Assembly: GCA_947385085.1 (NCBI GenBank)
Contig: CANDJN010000011.1
Location: 1 to 59,647 of the forward strand
DNA: 59,647 nt
Source: an uncultured Erysipelotrichaceae bacterium
GTDB lineage: Bacteria > Bacillota_I > Bacilli_A > Erysipelotrichales > Erysipelotrichaceae
Direction of reading: 5' to 3'
Of the stretch, positions 43,558 to 52,634 are shown piece after piece. Every line of letters starts with the position of its first letter. Position 1 is the first letter of the stretch. The translations under genes and the position numbers were made by a program. Below the pieces are notes generated by a model. The model did not search any database. It saw nothing but the letters and a program-made list of their open reading frames with translations, and had not been told where the DNA came from.

Positions 43558-45308
43558 TTCTCTCTCCTGCGGCGAAACCAATTTAACGGATCCATATGCA
43601 AAATCATCTGCGGTAAGCGAAAATAATAAGTAAACGCATAATAAGCAATCATTGCCAGTATGCCGCTGATTCCCAGCTGAATCATTCCCATCAAGCGGCC
43701 CGAGCCATAGCCTTGTAAGCCAATGGCTTGGGCGCACTGCGCCACAATCATAATCAGTACTAAGCCGCCGACCATGACGACAACACGGCGGAAGGTTTTT
43801 TTCCACTGAATGTGAAAGCGCCGTGATAGCGCATAGCCATCCAGCCAGAATAACAAGCTCATACTGATTAAGCTGGAAAAAATCAAACCGGGATAGCCGA
43901 AATACGCCAAGAGTGGATAGGTGATGCAAAACTTCAATCCAACTGCGATAGCCAAGTTACGAATGTTTAATTTTCGCAGTTCCACTGCCATCATTAAGGA
44001 ACTGAAAATCGGGCCCAATGTAGAAAGCAGTGCTTCAATGGAAAACCAGCGTAAAACCTGTGCGCATAAATCCAATGCTTGTTCATCGCTAATCAGCTGT
44101 GCGGCAGGCAATGCGTTCTCCGGATAACCGGCTGGTGGAAATAAAATCGCATAAATCGGCTTGGCATACACAAACAGACAAAAACATACCGGAAGTCCGA
44201 TATACAAAACGGTTTCCAAGCACTCGCAAATATTCTTTTGTACCAGTTTATAATCCTTGCGTACCAGGGCGCTCGTGATATGCGGCAAAATCGCGCTGGA
44301 GAAGCCCGGTGCCAATACCATCGGAATGGACATTAGTTTCACAATCGCATAATTAATGGAGCCGATAATGATTGTAAGCTCGGCACTGGCTAATTCGCTC
44401 AGTCCCGTCGCACTTCCCCCGCCATGCCCCATATAATAAGCTTCCATACCGCCTTTTAACAGAAAGCTGTTAATAATGGAATCGCTATAACCAAAGATTG
44501 CCATAAACAAATATGGAATGGAAATAAAAATCAATTCCCGAAACAAATCCTTACGATCCAAGTTGGCTGAAGCCGCTTGCGCATCCGCCAGCGCTTTGAT
44601 TTCCTTCATTTGCTTGCGATCATAGAAGTGAATATGGATGATTGCCAGAATTGCCGCAATACTTGTGGAAAATGCGCCAAAATAAACAGCCCATGTACGA
44701 TCCATGCCAAGCAGATAAACCGCAATCGCACTGGAAACCAGTAAGAACACAACCCGGGCAATCTGCTCAAGCACCTGCGATAAAGCATAAATCTCCATAT
44801 CCTTCAGCCCTTGATAAAAGCCGCGGATGGAAGAAAGAATCGGTACAAAGAAAACCGCAATGGCAATAATCATCAATACATTGCGCATGATGGTGATATT
44901 ATCCATCATTGACTGATCGCCGGCGCCCATCGCCCCCTTTGGCAGCAGCATTTTCGCAAACGGAGCGGCGCATAAGATCATAAACAGCATCGCTGCAGCG
45001 CCAAATGCCAGCATAAATGTGGTAGACAATTTCTTCACCATCAGGGCTGTACGATAATCCTCCTTGGACACATACTTAGCAACCATTGTCGCTATCGCAA
45101 AAGGTACACCGGCCAAACAAATATTCAAGACATAATTATAGATATTATACGCAACGCCGTAAATCGCTATATTGGCGCCGCCGCCCAAAATCGAATTAAA
45201 TGGCACCGCGTAAAAAAGTCCCAGAAATTTAGCGAAGAAGATACCAGCCGTACTGATGAGACCACCGGCAATAATCGTTTGTTTCTGCCTCTTATCGCTA
45301 TTCATCAT
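43554..45308 (-). CDS. MurJ/SpoVB-family lipid flippase
   Basis: A 584-residue protein with about 14 membrane helices of the MOP/MVF family, beginning IIAGGLISTAGIFFAKFLGLFYAVPF and resembling Bacillus YtgP/MurJ and SpoVB. MurJ flips lipid II across the membrane; SpoVB acts in spore cortex synthesis. The ATG at 45308 overlaps the lipoprotein gene's stop. Which of the two roles applies cannot be read; the synthesis genes thyA-folA downstream suggest housekeeping. Confidence 0.85.
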   Translation of the reverse strand: MMNSDKRQKQTIIAGGLISTAGIFFAKFLGLFYAVPFNSILGGGANIAIYGVAYNIYNYVLNICLAGVPFAIATMVAKYVSKEDYRTALMVKKLSTTFMLAFGAAAMLFMILCAAPFAKMLLPKGAMGAGDQSMMDNITIMRNVLMIIAIAVFFVPILSSIRGFYQGLKDMEIYALSQVLEQIARVVFLLVSSAIAVYLLGMDRTWAVYFGAFSTSIAAILAIIHIHFYDRKQMKEIKALADAQAASANLDRKDLFRELIFISIPYLFMAIFGYSDSIINSFLLKGGMEAYYMGHGGGSATGLSELASAELTIIIGSINYAIVKLMSIPMVLAPGFSSAILPHITSALVRKDYKLVQKNICECLETVLYIGLPVCFCLFVYAKPIYAILFPPAGYPENALPAAQLISDEQALDLCAQVLRWFSIEALLSTLGPIFSSLMMAVELRKLNIRNLAIAVGLKFCITYPLLAYFGYPGLIFSSLISMSLLFWLDGYALSRRFHIQWKKTFRRVVVMVGGLVLIMIVAQCAQAIGLQGYGSGRLMGMIQLGISGILAMIAYYAFTYYFRLPQMILHMDPLNWFRRRREK

Positions 45309-45852
45309 CTTTTACGTCCTCTTTCTCTGCGCTTTGATTCGACTTTGCCTCATCCTTATGATCCTGATCATAATCATAAACATAGCTGAAGAAAACCGTG
45401 CGTGTGTTTACTTGGGCATAGTCCTTCCAGCTGACTTGGATTAACAGCGTGAATTTCGGTGTTGCGCTCAACCCCTCTAAAACGATTCCTTTCACAAAAT
45501 TCTTTTCCTTATTTTCCTGATTGGGAATCATTGAATACTCCGGTTCATCATTCATCAAGCCGATAAACGGATACTGTCCGCTTGCGGATTTATCCACGAC
45601 CATCATTTGAATATGATACATCGCCACTCTGGCATCGTCAATAGTAATCGCATAACGATATTCTCCGCTGCTTTCCTTAGTCACCTCCAGATGATGAGCA
45701 AAGGGAATCTCTATCGTATCGTTTCCATTGTTATCTAAAATGGAATTCACAAAGCTGTTATATGTATATTGAAAGTCATTTTCTTTTTTCTTATTATTGG
45801 AACAACCGCTGATAAACATTACCAGTGTACAAAATAAAATCAGTTTTCGCAA
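45298..45852 (-). CDS. Lipoprotein, unknown function
   Basis: A 184-residue protein that starts at a TTG (45852) with GAGGTG six bases upstream. The signal LRKLILFCTLVMFISGCSNN has a lipobox ISGC, so processing by LspA and lipidation are expected. The mature part is beta-rich (EVTKESSGEYRYAITIDDARVAMYHI), with an acidic, lysine-rich C-terminal tail. It heads the murJ operon. No family recognised. Confidence 0.8.
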   Translation of the reverse strand: MRKLILFCTLVMFISGCSNNKKKENDFQYTYNSFVNSILDNNGNDTIEIPFAHHLEVTKESSGEYRYAITIDDARVAMYHIQMMVVDKSASGQYPFIGLMNDEPEYSMIPNQENKEKNFVKGIVLEGLSATPKFTLLIQVSWKDYAQVNTRTVFFSYVYDYDQDHKDEAKSNQSAEKEDVKDDE

Positions 45853-45981
45853 AGTGCTCACCTCGCTATTATTATACCATAAACCATGAATGGATAATAG
45901 CAAACAAAACACTTCTTCAAAATTTTACCACCCATAACTCGGTATTCACGACACGTATGTCATGGCAGTCTTTCGCCAAAT

Positions 45982-46008
45982 AAAAAGCGATGCTTAAGAT
46001 CGCTTTTT
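45982..46008 (-). terminator. Terminator of the sporulation gene group
   Basis: AAAAAGCGAT/ATCGCTTTTT perfect 10-bp stem with a 7-base loop; T-run on the minus strand follows the small Cys-rich gene. Confidence 0.85.
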
Positions 46009-46177
46009 ATTTCGTACAGCCGCATTCACAGCGAAACGATGCACATTTGGTTTCACTGCATTCATTGGGCATAATACAATCATCACAACCCACGCTGATA
46101 CAATTTGCGGTACAATGATTTTCCTTATGAAACATACAAGAATGCACATTGCATAAAATCTCTGTTTTGTTTTGCAT
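46007..46177 (-). CDS. DUF1540-type Cys-rich small protein
   Basis: A 56-residue protein with eleven Cys in a pattern (C..HSC.FH....C.A..I.VGC) fitting DUF1540 proteins, which are common in spore formers and probably bind a metal or iron-sulfur centre. GGAGGTG precedes the ATG at 46177 by six bases. A second frame in the same place is out of phase and not coding. It follows cse60. Confidence 0.8.
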   Translation of the reverse strand: MQNKTEILCNVHSCMFHKENHCTANCISVGCDDCIMPNECSETKCASFRCECGCTK

Positions 46178-46210
46178 AGCATTCACCTCCATAGCGATAG
46201 TATGCCCGTT

Positions 46211-46399
46211 TCACTCTGCACTATCAATATAAATCACCAATGCGCTGAAACAATAAATCTGTTCGTTCTCAATTACACCAAATGCGGTTGAAAACTTAAT
46301 ATCCACAATCTCTATTCCATCCTTCTGTGCGATAAACTCATTAATGGATTCACTTAAATCATCCTCATGTTCCTCATCGAACACTTTCACCTGATACAT
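46211..46399 (-). CDS. cse60: Sporulation protein Cse60
   Basis: A 62-residue acidic protein starting MYQVKVFDEEHEDDLSESIN and with IVDIKFSTAF..EQIYCFSALVIYI, very like Bacillus Cse60, a sigma-E-controlled sporulation product of unknown role. AGGGTG precedes the ATG. It follows dapA by 32 bases in the dipicolinate group. Confidence 0.88.
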   Translation of the reverse strand: MYQVKVFDEEHEDDLSESINEFIAQKDGIEIVDIKFSTAFGVIENEQIYCFSALVIYIDSAE

Positions 46400-46431
46400 A
46401 GCATCACCCTATCTACCCTACCATAGGATGG

Positions 46432-47298
46432 TCATAAAAATTGATGGATTTTGTCATGTTTCATAAAGGTGTCAATCATTTGCGCGGATGCATTAGAAAG
46501 CGGTACTAGAGGTAAGCGCAGACAGTTTTCACACTTTCTTTCCCGATACAGCATATACTTAATCGCACTGGGCGAACATTCCAGAAAGCATAATGCCGCA
46601 ACCTGTTGTAAATATTGTTTCAAATGATCGGATCTTGTTTCGACGTATTCCTTCATTTCTTTGAGATAAACATTGCTCATAACGGAAATCACACCGCTTA
46701 ATCCATGATCCATCCCTTCATAAAACGTCGCATCCTCACCGCTGTATAAATGAATGCGGGGATGACTCTTGTGCAGAGATGTTATCAGAGAATAGTCATG
46801 ACCTGCATATTTAAAAGCAGTTATATTGGGACAGTCGTGAAACAAACGGCACAGCGTCTCTTTTTCAAATGCCACTCCACAGCGTGATGCCACTTCATAT
46901 AGCATGATGTTAAGCTGGGTGCTTTCGGCAATAGTTTGAAAATGGCGATAAAGTCCTTGTTGGGACGGCTTATTATAGTACGGCGTGACCAAAAGCAGTC
47001 CATCAATATCATAATTGGCAACCTTTTTTACGAGTGATAGTGTTTCCTTCGTATGATTTGTACCACATCCAAACCATAGCGGAACTTGATGATGGGTGCG
47101 ATCAATCACAAAGCGCAACACATCAAACCGCTCATACTCCTTCATTGTTGCCGCTTCTCCGGTCGTACCGCACACGATTAAGCCATCCACACCTTGTGTC
47201 AACTGCTCCTCCACCATGTTTCCTAGTGCTTCATAATCAATCGCACCGCTTTTCATAAAGGGTGTGACCAGTGCGCTCATAATCTGAAATTCACTCAT
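46432..47298 (-). CDS. dapA: 4-hydroxy-tetrahydrodipicolinate synthase
   Basis: A 288-residue DapA. It shows CGTTGEAATM (substrate-binding Thr pair), LLVTPYYNKPSQQGLYRHF, Tyr in MLYEVASRCG and the Schiff-base Lys in ITAFKYAGHD. It condenses pyruvate with aspartate semialdehyde; its product feeds dipicolinate synthase. It overlaps spoVFB by four bases. A housekeeping dapA may exist elsewhere; this copy is probably dedicated to the spore. Confidence 0.95.
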   Translation of the reverse strand: MSEFQIMSALVTPFMKSGAIDYEALGNMVEEQLTQGVDGLIVCGTTGEAATMKEYERFDVLRFVIDRTHHQVPLWFGCGTNHTKETLSLVKKVANYDIDGLLLVTPYYNKPSQQGLYRHFQTIAESTQLNIMLYEVASRCGVAFEKETLCRLFHDCPNITAFKYAGHDYSLITSLHKSHPRIHLYSGEDATFYEGMDHGLSGVISVMSNVYLKEMKEYVETRSDHLKQYLQQVAALCFLECSPSAIKYMLYRERKCENCLRLPLVPLSNASAQMIDTFMKHDKIHQFL

Positions 47299-47879
47299 AA
47301 CTTACGCTCCCGTAAAATCGGCTGAAGCTGTTCATTTTGTAATGCCCTGGCAATCGTTGCTTCACATTCATCCCATAATGCCACTACGCTCCATGGCTTT
47401 TGGGTTGGCGCATCCTGCGCAATTGGAATCACATAAATATATTTCATGGCACATAAGCGAAATAAATTCGCACCACTCATTCCAAGTGCATCATTACTGG
47501 CAAATCCAATCACAATATTTTTCTGATTACGAATCATCGCCTTCATTGCCAAAGTCATCGGATCATCATAAATCCCATGAACAAACTTGCTGCACTGTGT
47601 CGCCGTGCATGGAGCAACCAGCATCAAATCGTAACAATTCTCAGGACCGATTTTCTCTGCCTCCACCAAGGTATGAATGATTTCATGATCACTAATTTCT
47701 TTCAGCTTTTTAAGCCATTCTTCACGGGTAAAAAAACGCGTGGAATTTTCATATGCATTCTCACTTAATACAAAAGTGAGCGTATTGTGTTGCGCTAAGT
47801 GTTGAAGTTGGGTAAGTACGGCACTATGATTACAAAATGATCCGCTGATCCCAACCAAAATACGCTGATCTTTTACCAA
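47295..47879 (-). CDS. spoVFB: Dipicolinate synthase subunit B
   Basis: A 194-residue flavoprotein-like subunit with ILVGISGSFCNHSAVLTQL at the N-terminus, LMLVAPCTATQCSKFVHGIYDDP, and GANLFRLCAMKYIYVIPIAQD. Together with SpoVFA it oxidises the DapA-derived precursor to dipicolinic acid in the mother cell. Overlaps spoVFA by seven bases. Confidence 0.93.
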   Translation of the reverse strand: MVKDQRILVGISGSFCNHSAVLTQLQHLAQHNTLTFVLSENAYENSTRFFTREEWLKKLKEISDHEIIHTLVEAEKIGPENCYDLMLVAPCTATQCSKFVHGIYDDPMTLAMKAMIRNQKNIVIGFASNDALGMSGANLFRLCAMKYIYVIPIAQDAPTQKPWSVVALWDECEATIARALQNEQLQPILRERKL

Positions 47880-48640
47880 TCCAATTTCCCCCTTACATAA
47901 TCCGCTATTCGCTTTCCTGCGCTTTCATAAGCAACCTGAGCTGGTAGATTCCCTGCTTTAATGACGCGTATCCCTAAGGAAAGCGCTGCATCATAATCAA
48001 TCACATCCGGAGTGGCAATGTCTATAATTAGCGGTCTTTTCTGCCATTGACTCAATAACGCACGATCCAGCATCGGCGCAATCGATGTATTAATAATGAC
48101 GTCTCCGCATGGGACATGTCGATATTCCTCAGCACTAATACAGTTCGCTTCTCCCTCACAGGTACGGCGTACAATGCGATAAGGGACGCTTAAATCACCC
48201 AGCCATGAAACTATCTCCTTGCCGCATAGACCATAGCCGATGACATCCACCTTTAGATCCTTGATGCTCATTCCCGTATGATCCATTAATAAATACAGTG
48301 TTCCCTCTGCCGTATAAACAGCATTTTGAGCCTTTAACAACGGATCCTCCATATAATAATGCACATTGGGAAAGTCGTTTAAAAAATCCTGTCTGATCCC
48401 GGTAAAAATCGGTTTCTCACGCATTTTTTCCCAGAAGGATGAAGGAAATGCCAATTCTTTGCCCATCGTATATAACGAACCGGTTGTCGTCAAGCCCTTA
48501 ACCGGAAGCACCAATGCATCCGCACCATCAAAGCGGTCAAATGACGTAAATTCATTGATCGCTATCGTTTCATGATCATGGGATAAAGAAAAATAAACCT
48601 CCTGCATCCGTTGATCACAGTTCACAATCGCAATCCGCAA
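47873..48640 (-). CDS. spoVFA: Dipicolinate synthase subunit A
   Basis: A 255-residue NAD(P)-binding dehydrogenase-type subunit: substrate half with LVLPVKGLTTTG, Rossmann motif VIGYGLCGKEI near 135, IINTSIAPMLDRALL and IDIATPDVIDYDAALSLGIRVIKAG. The start is TTG at 48640 behind GGAGGGG. It is about 40 residues shorter than the Bacillus protein, mainly in the first half. First gene of the spoVFA-spoVFB-dapA unit. It is a strong marker that the organism makes heat-resistant spores. Confidence 0.93.
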   Translation of the reverse strand: MRIAIVNCDQRMQEVYFSLSHDHETIAINEFTSFDRFDGADALVLPVKGLTTTGSLYTMGKELAFPSSFWEKMREKPIFTGIRQDFLNDFPNVHYYMEDPLLKAQNAVYTAEGTLYLLMDHTGMSIKDLKVDVIGYGLCGKEIVSWLGDLSVPYRIVRRTCEGEANCISAEEYRHVPCGDVIINTSIAPMLDRALLSQWQKRPLIIDIATPDVIDYDAALSLGIRVIKAGNLPAQVAYESAGKRIADYVRGKLDW

Positions 48641-48783
48641 AATACTCCCCTCCTCTCAATTCATACTATGAGAAAATCACCCAAAGCGACACCTTTAGCA
48701 AGAAGAACGTCTTCCGATTGTTCTTGAATATCGTACTTAATGATTTATGGCATTCGTTGATGGATGCAAATATAAATAAACAT

Positions 48784-48802
48784 CCACCAGCGTAGCTGGT
48801 GG
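48784..48802. repeat. IS200 end hairpin (3' of tnpA)
   Basis: Perfect 8-bp stem CCACCAGC/GCTGGTGG with GTA loop. Confidence 0.8.
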
Positions 48803-48880
48803 TTTTTACGTAATCGCCCACTAGGGGCTCAGATTCAGGCTACGCTTGTAAGCGTAACAATACGGTCTGGCACTTGCATT

Positions 48881-49351
48881 CTACTGCTTATTACCCGTAA
48901 ACGGGTCTTCAATGTCAAGTGTCAACTGTTCGCTCAGTTCATCTTCTTTTAATTGATGCTCGATATATTCCTTTATCTTTTTGTCATTCTTACCTGCCGT
49001 ATCCACATAATATCCCCGGCACCAGAATGACCGATTTCGATATTTATATTTCATGTTTCCCCATCTTTGATATATCATAATACTGCTTTTTCCCTTCAAG
49101 AATCCCATGAAATTTGATACACTCATCTTCGGTGGTATTTCTACCAACATGTGCACATGATCCGGGCAGACTTCTGCCGTTATTATTTTTACTCCCTTCC
49201 AATTACACAATTCTCTTAATATTGTTCCTATCTCCAGCCGTTTTTCCCCATAGAATACTTTCCTTCTATATTTCGGTGCAAACACAATATGGTATTTACA
49301 ATTCCAACTTGTATGTGATAATGTATTTACGTCGTTAAATGATTTATTCAT
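48881..49351 (-). CDS. tnpA: IS200-type Y1 transposase TnpA
   Basis: A 156-residue HUH transposase with HTSWNCKYHIVFAPKYRRKVFY, the metal-binding HVHM (CPDHVHMLVEIPPK), and the catalytic Tyr in RGYYVDTAG. It mobilises single-stranded DNA at replication forks. The reading is complete and seems functional. A plus-strand CGGTCTGGCA (48864-48873) recurs inverted at 49387-49396, one on each side of the gene. Confidence 0.95.
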   Translation of the reverse strand: MNKSFNDVNTLSHTSWNCKYHIVFAPKYRRKVFYGEKRLEIGTILRELCNWKGVKIITAEVCPDHVHMLVEIPPKMSVSNFMGFLKGKSSIMIYQRWGNMKYKYRNRSFWCRGYYVDTAGKNDKKIKEYIEHQLKEDELSEQLTLDIEDPFTGNKQ

Positions 49352-49453
49352 TTTTCGTCCTCCTTTTGTTCATCTTATTGCAGTTGCCAGACCGCAATTT
49401 TATTGTAACAAAAGGAGTTTTTATTTTAAAGACTCATCGCTAAAGCTCTATCG

Positions 49454-49476
49454 AACCCCCAGACTATCTGGGGGTT
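49454..49476. repeat. IS200 end hairpin (5' of tnpA)
   Basis: Perfect 10-bp stem AACCCCCAGA/TCTGGGGGTT with CTA loop. Confidence 0.8.
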
Positions 49477-49485
49477 TTCACACAC

Positions 49486-49514
49486 AAAAAAGCAGAAGGA
49501 ATAAACCTTCCGCA
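49486..49514 (-). terminator. Terminator after tyrS
   Basis: GCGGAAGG/CCTTCTGC stem with 6-nt loop, then six T on the minus strand. Confidence 0.75.
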
Positions 49515-49531
49515 TGACACAGCAGCTACAA

Positions 49532-50767
49532 TTATACTTCTTGTACAATCGCAAAATAGTTGCGCTTCCCGCGTTTAATGAGCGTCATACCATCACCGAT
49601 CGCATTGGCACGGCAGATAATCGTAGCGGGATCCGTTACTTTATCCCCATTGACTTGAATCGAACCAGCATTCACTAAATCACGCGCCTCTCGTTTACTG
49701 GAAGTGATTTTTGCCTGAACCAGCGCATCCAGGATCGGTAGCTGATCAGGAATGATGCGCTTTTCAAAACCGGCCAAGGCATCCATCAGCTCCGCTTTGT
49801 TTAACTCCTTGATATTTCCGGTAAACAGGCATTGCGTGATCCTTAATGCCTTTGCCAATTCCTCATCCCCATGAAGCGTTTGTACAACCTCCGCAGCTAG
49901 CGCTTTTTGTGCTTCGCGCTTATGCGGTTCACTCTTGACTTTTTCTTCCAAGGATTCAATTTCTTCACGGCTTAAGAATGTCAAACGCTTACAGTATTCA
50001 ATCACCTTACTATCTTCGGTATTCACCAAGAATTGATACAGCGCATAGGATGATGTCTTTTCTTTATCCAGCCAAACCGTACCGCTTTCGCTTTTACCGA
50101 ATTTAGTTCCATCCGCCTTGGTGATCAACGGCATCGTCAAACCATAGCATTTGACATCAGCTCCATGCTTCTTGCGAATCAAATCTAAACCGGAGGTGAT
50201 ATTGCCCCATTGATCCTGTCCACCAAGCTGTAAGCGGCAGTTATAGGTCTCATATAGATGCAGGAAATCCAGCGACTGTAAAATCATATAGGAGAATTCC
50301 GTATAGCTGATGCCGGTCTCCAAGCGTCTTCGCACCGTATCCTTATTGATCATCGTATTGATATTAAAATGCTTGCCGTAATCACGTAAAAAATCAATGA
50401 CGGTAATATCCTTTGTCCAATCCAAATTATTGACCATCTGAAATCCGAACACATTTTGAATTTGCCTGCTTAAGCATTCATAATTGTGCTGTAACACTTC
50501 CTTTGTCAACATATTGCGCTCACCGCTTGCTTTAGGATCACCGATAAAGCCGGTAGCTCCGCCAACCAGCATAATTGGATGATGTCCCGCTTCTTTTAAA
50601 CGCTTAGCCGTCAATAAGGAAGAATAATGGCCGATATGCAGACTGTCACCGGTTGGATCCGTACCGATATAAAAAGTCAGCTCTCCATCATTTAATTCCG
50701 CTTCCAGCTCCGGATTGGTCACATTGTCGATCAATCCGCGCCACTTTAATTCATCGAATAATTTCAT
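49532..50767 (-). CDS. tyrS: Tyrosyl-tRNA synthetase
   Basis: A 411-residue class I synthetase with DPTGDSLHIGHY (HIGH motif), the Tyr site LQLGGQDQWGNI, DGTKFGKSESG (KMSKS equivalent) and a C-terminal S4 domain (SSKREARDLVNAGSIQVNG). A Tyr-type T-box leader precedes it, so it is induced by uncharged tRNA-Tyr. GGAG precedes the ATG. Confidence 0.97.
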   Translation of the reverse strand: MKLFDELKWRGLIDNVTNPELEAELNDGELTFYIGTDPTGDSLHIGHYSSLLTAKRLKEAGHHPIMLVGGATGFIGDPKASGERNMLTKEVLQHNYECLSRQIQNVFGFQMVNNLDWTKDITVIDFLRDYGKHFNINTMINKDTVRRRLETGISYTEFSYMILQSLDFLHLYETYNCRLQLGGQDQWGNITSGLDLIRKKHGADVKCYGLTMPLITKADGTKFGKSESGTVWLDKEKTSSYALYQFLVNTEDSKVIEYCKRLTFLSREEIESLEEKVKSEPHKREAQKALAAEVVQTLHGDEELAKALRITQCLFTGNIKELNKAELMDALAGFEKRIIPDQLPILDALVQAKITSSKREARDLVNAGSIQVNGDKVTDPATIICRANAIGDGMTLIKRGKRNYFAIVQEV

Positions 50768-50784
50768 AATGTTCTCCTTTACAA

Positions 50785-50999
50785 AAAAAGCGTCCTCATT
50801 CCAAGGACGCTAATGGGCGTGGTACCACCTTAGTTCATCACATAACATGATGCGCTCTATCCGTAACGTGGATGAGTCGTTCCTGTTTTGGCAGGAAAGC
50901 TACAAGGTGTATTCACTGATTCGCTCGGATGATTCACACCGCCCATCATCTCTCTGTGTCGATCTCATCAGTTACTCTGTCTTATCAACGCTTTATCTG
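50785..50999 (-). promoter_or_regulatory. T-box leader (tyrosine) for tyrS
   Basis: The minus strand shows the T-box AAGGTGGTACCACG (complement of about 50817-50830), the terminator AGCGTCCT..AGGACGCT with seven T, and in stem I GAATACACC with specifier TAC at 50909-50911. Confidence 0.92.
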
Positions 51000-51005
51000 A
51001 TGTTT

Positions 51006-51033
51006 AGTATAGAGATTTTTTTAGAAATGTCAA
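51006..51033 (-). promoter_or_regulatory. Promoter of the tyrS leader
   Basis: TTGACA (51028-51033) and TATACT (51006-51011), spacer 16 bp. Confidence 0.8.
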
Positions 51034-51047
51034 GTCTTTCCCTGAGA

Positions 51048-52634
51048 TCACTTCGTTGCTTCTGGCAATGTAATATCAAATGTGATCGTATCCTTACTCG
51101 TATCCGATACATTGGAAATGACAATACCCGAATTACTGCCGTCACTGAAATAAATCGTATCAGCTAACGTATCCGAGCTGTATTGTGACACTTCACTTAA
51201 GCTACGTCCCAAAGTATTCTGTGCACCATGATCAGATGATAATGCCGCATCAAACAAGCCAAGATCATGAGTAGTGCCATTCTCTGCCGCATTGATGCTG
51301 GTGATGCCAGGTCTAAAAATATACACTTCATCCGAAGGTCCAAACATATTACCGCAATGCGTTAAACGACCATTGTTTCGATTTGAACAGTATTTCACAA
51401 TCGCTTTCTGAGGATTTTTATAATTCGCAGCCAAATTAATGCGATATACGATTAACCCACTGCCCGGCAGCTTTTCATCCCATCCTGATTTCTTGCGATA
51501 TTCCACCATAAAAAACTCATCCTCGGCCTTGGCATTGACAGTGGCATCTACCTTGATAATCGCTGCCATCGTGCCATCCTTTGTATAATCAAGCCGCTGT
51601 AATTCCACATGCTGGGTACTTTCCGTTATCATCAGCGGTTCATCCATTACAGATCCCCATGGACTGTATGTATAATTGGTATAATACAACGGGTTCTGCG
51701 GCCAGTCCGTAACAGTATTATCCATAATATCCCATTGTCCTAACGGATCCCCTTTGCGCTCATTGCTTCCCAATGATACAAAGTCATTATTTTCATATTT
51801 ATAATTGTGATACATATCCGGGAAACCATATACGTGAAGCAACTCATGTGCAATCACACCAAAATCTACCCGTTCCGCTAATAAACCGGTTCTGCCAAAT
51901 GAATCCTCGCTCATATCATCCCCACTGAGAACGACCACATAATCATGAACCTTCAAATCACCATCCACGCACGTAATGGTCGGAGAATCCTTCAGCGTAA
52001 ACTGATGCGGCCACAATAAATTATATTCATCCTTCTTATTGCTGCGCAACAAGAATGTAACATTATCAATATAACCATCATGATTCGTATCCAGTTCTTC
52101 CACGCTCTTTCTTGCCATCGACCCGCTATCATCAATTTTTTCAACGATCTCACGCAACAATTCTGCCTCTCTTGCGGCCTGTTGATCCGGTGTTTCGATA
52201 TAATATTGGAGTGGCTGGGAAAGCGTATAGCCATCCTTCGCCCCACTGTCCTGATAACCGTAAAATACGGAATGAAGCTTGACCGTTCCTTTGGATACAT
52301 CAGACACATACTTTGTTAAAGAACTATTTAACAACTCATCTGCCGCTTTTATTTTTTCATCATTCAGCCATGTAGATGAATCCACACCGGTATTGACCAA
52401 AATGACCTGATTTTCCACATTGCCTACCGGATATAATGTTTTTGATTCTGCCTTGGTATTGAAAAACGGCAGAAAATCCAACAAGGCTACTGCATCTTCA
52501 TTGATATGAAATCCCATAAGAGTGGAATGATCCTGACCTTGTAGCGCAAATCCAAAGCATAACGATGCCGCAATAAAAAAGATTAAACTTGCTACACCGG
52601 TCATCAATCTCCTTTTTCTTTGACTTCTTCTCAT
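51048..52634 (-). CDS. M6-type metalloprotease, exported or membrane-anchored
   Basis: A 528-residue protein with basic N-terminus and a hydrophobic segment (LMTGVASLIFFIAASLCFGFAL) serving as signal or anchor. The zinc motif is AHELLHVYGFPDMYH (HExxHxxGxxD), with a later Met-turn region, as in immune-inhibitor-A-like M6 proteases. DTNHDGYIDNV looks like a Ca-binding loop. GAGGATG precedes the ATG. Its substrates are unknown; a single gene with its own transcript is likely. Confidence 0.88.
   Translation of the reverse strand: MRRSQRKRRLMTGVASLIFFIAASLCFGFALQGQDHSTLMGFHINEDAVALLDFLPFFNTKAESKTLYPVGNVENQVILVNTGVDSSTWLNDEKIKAADELLNSSLTKYVSDVSKGTVKLHSVFYGYQDSGAKDGYTLSQPLQYYIETPDQQAAREAELLREIVEKIDDSGSMARKSVEELDTNHDGYIDNVTFLLRSNKKDEYNLLWPHQFTLKDSPTITCVDGDLKVHDYVVVLSGDDMSEDSFGRTGLLAERVDFGVIAHELLHVYGFPDMYHNYKYENNDFVSLGSNERKGDPLGQWDIMDNTVTDWPQNPLYYTNYTYSPWGSVMDEPLMITESTQHVELQRLDYTKDGTMAAIIKVDATVNAKAEDEFFMVEYRKKSGWDEKLPGSGLIVYRINLAANYKNPQKAIVKYCSNRNNGRLTHCGNMFGPSDEVYIFRPGITSINAAENGTTHDLGLFDAALSSDHGAQNTLGRSLSEVSQYSSDTLADTIYFSDGSNSGIVISNVSDTSKDTITFDITLPEATK

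Larger units (their letters stand above)
48780..49480 (-). mobile_element. IS200/IS605-type element, transposase-only
   Basis: About 700 bp with one Y1 transposase gene and a subterminal hairpin at each end: CCACCAGC-GTA-GCTGGTGG (48784-48802) and AACCCCCAGA-CTA-TCTGGGGGTT (49454-49476), no terminal inverted repeats. No tnpB. It sits between the dipicolinate operon and tyrS. Exact cut points are not fixed. Confidence 0.85.

Noticed and set aside
42835..43929. Long in-frame extension of the rsuA-type gene
   Set aside because: The extra 124 codons are a shadow of murJ. The S4 domain begins at the ATGATG overlapping the murJ stop.
50847..51167. Plus-strand open frame of 106 codons over the tyrS leader
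   Set aside because: It is antisense to the T-box leader and has no coding signs.
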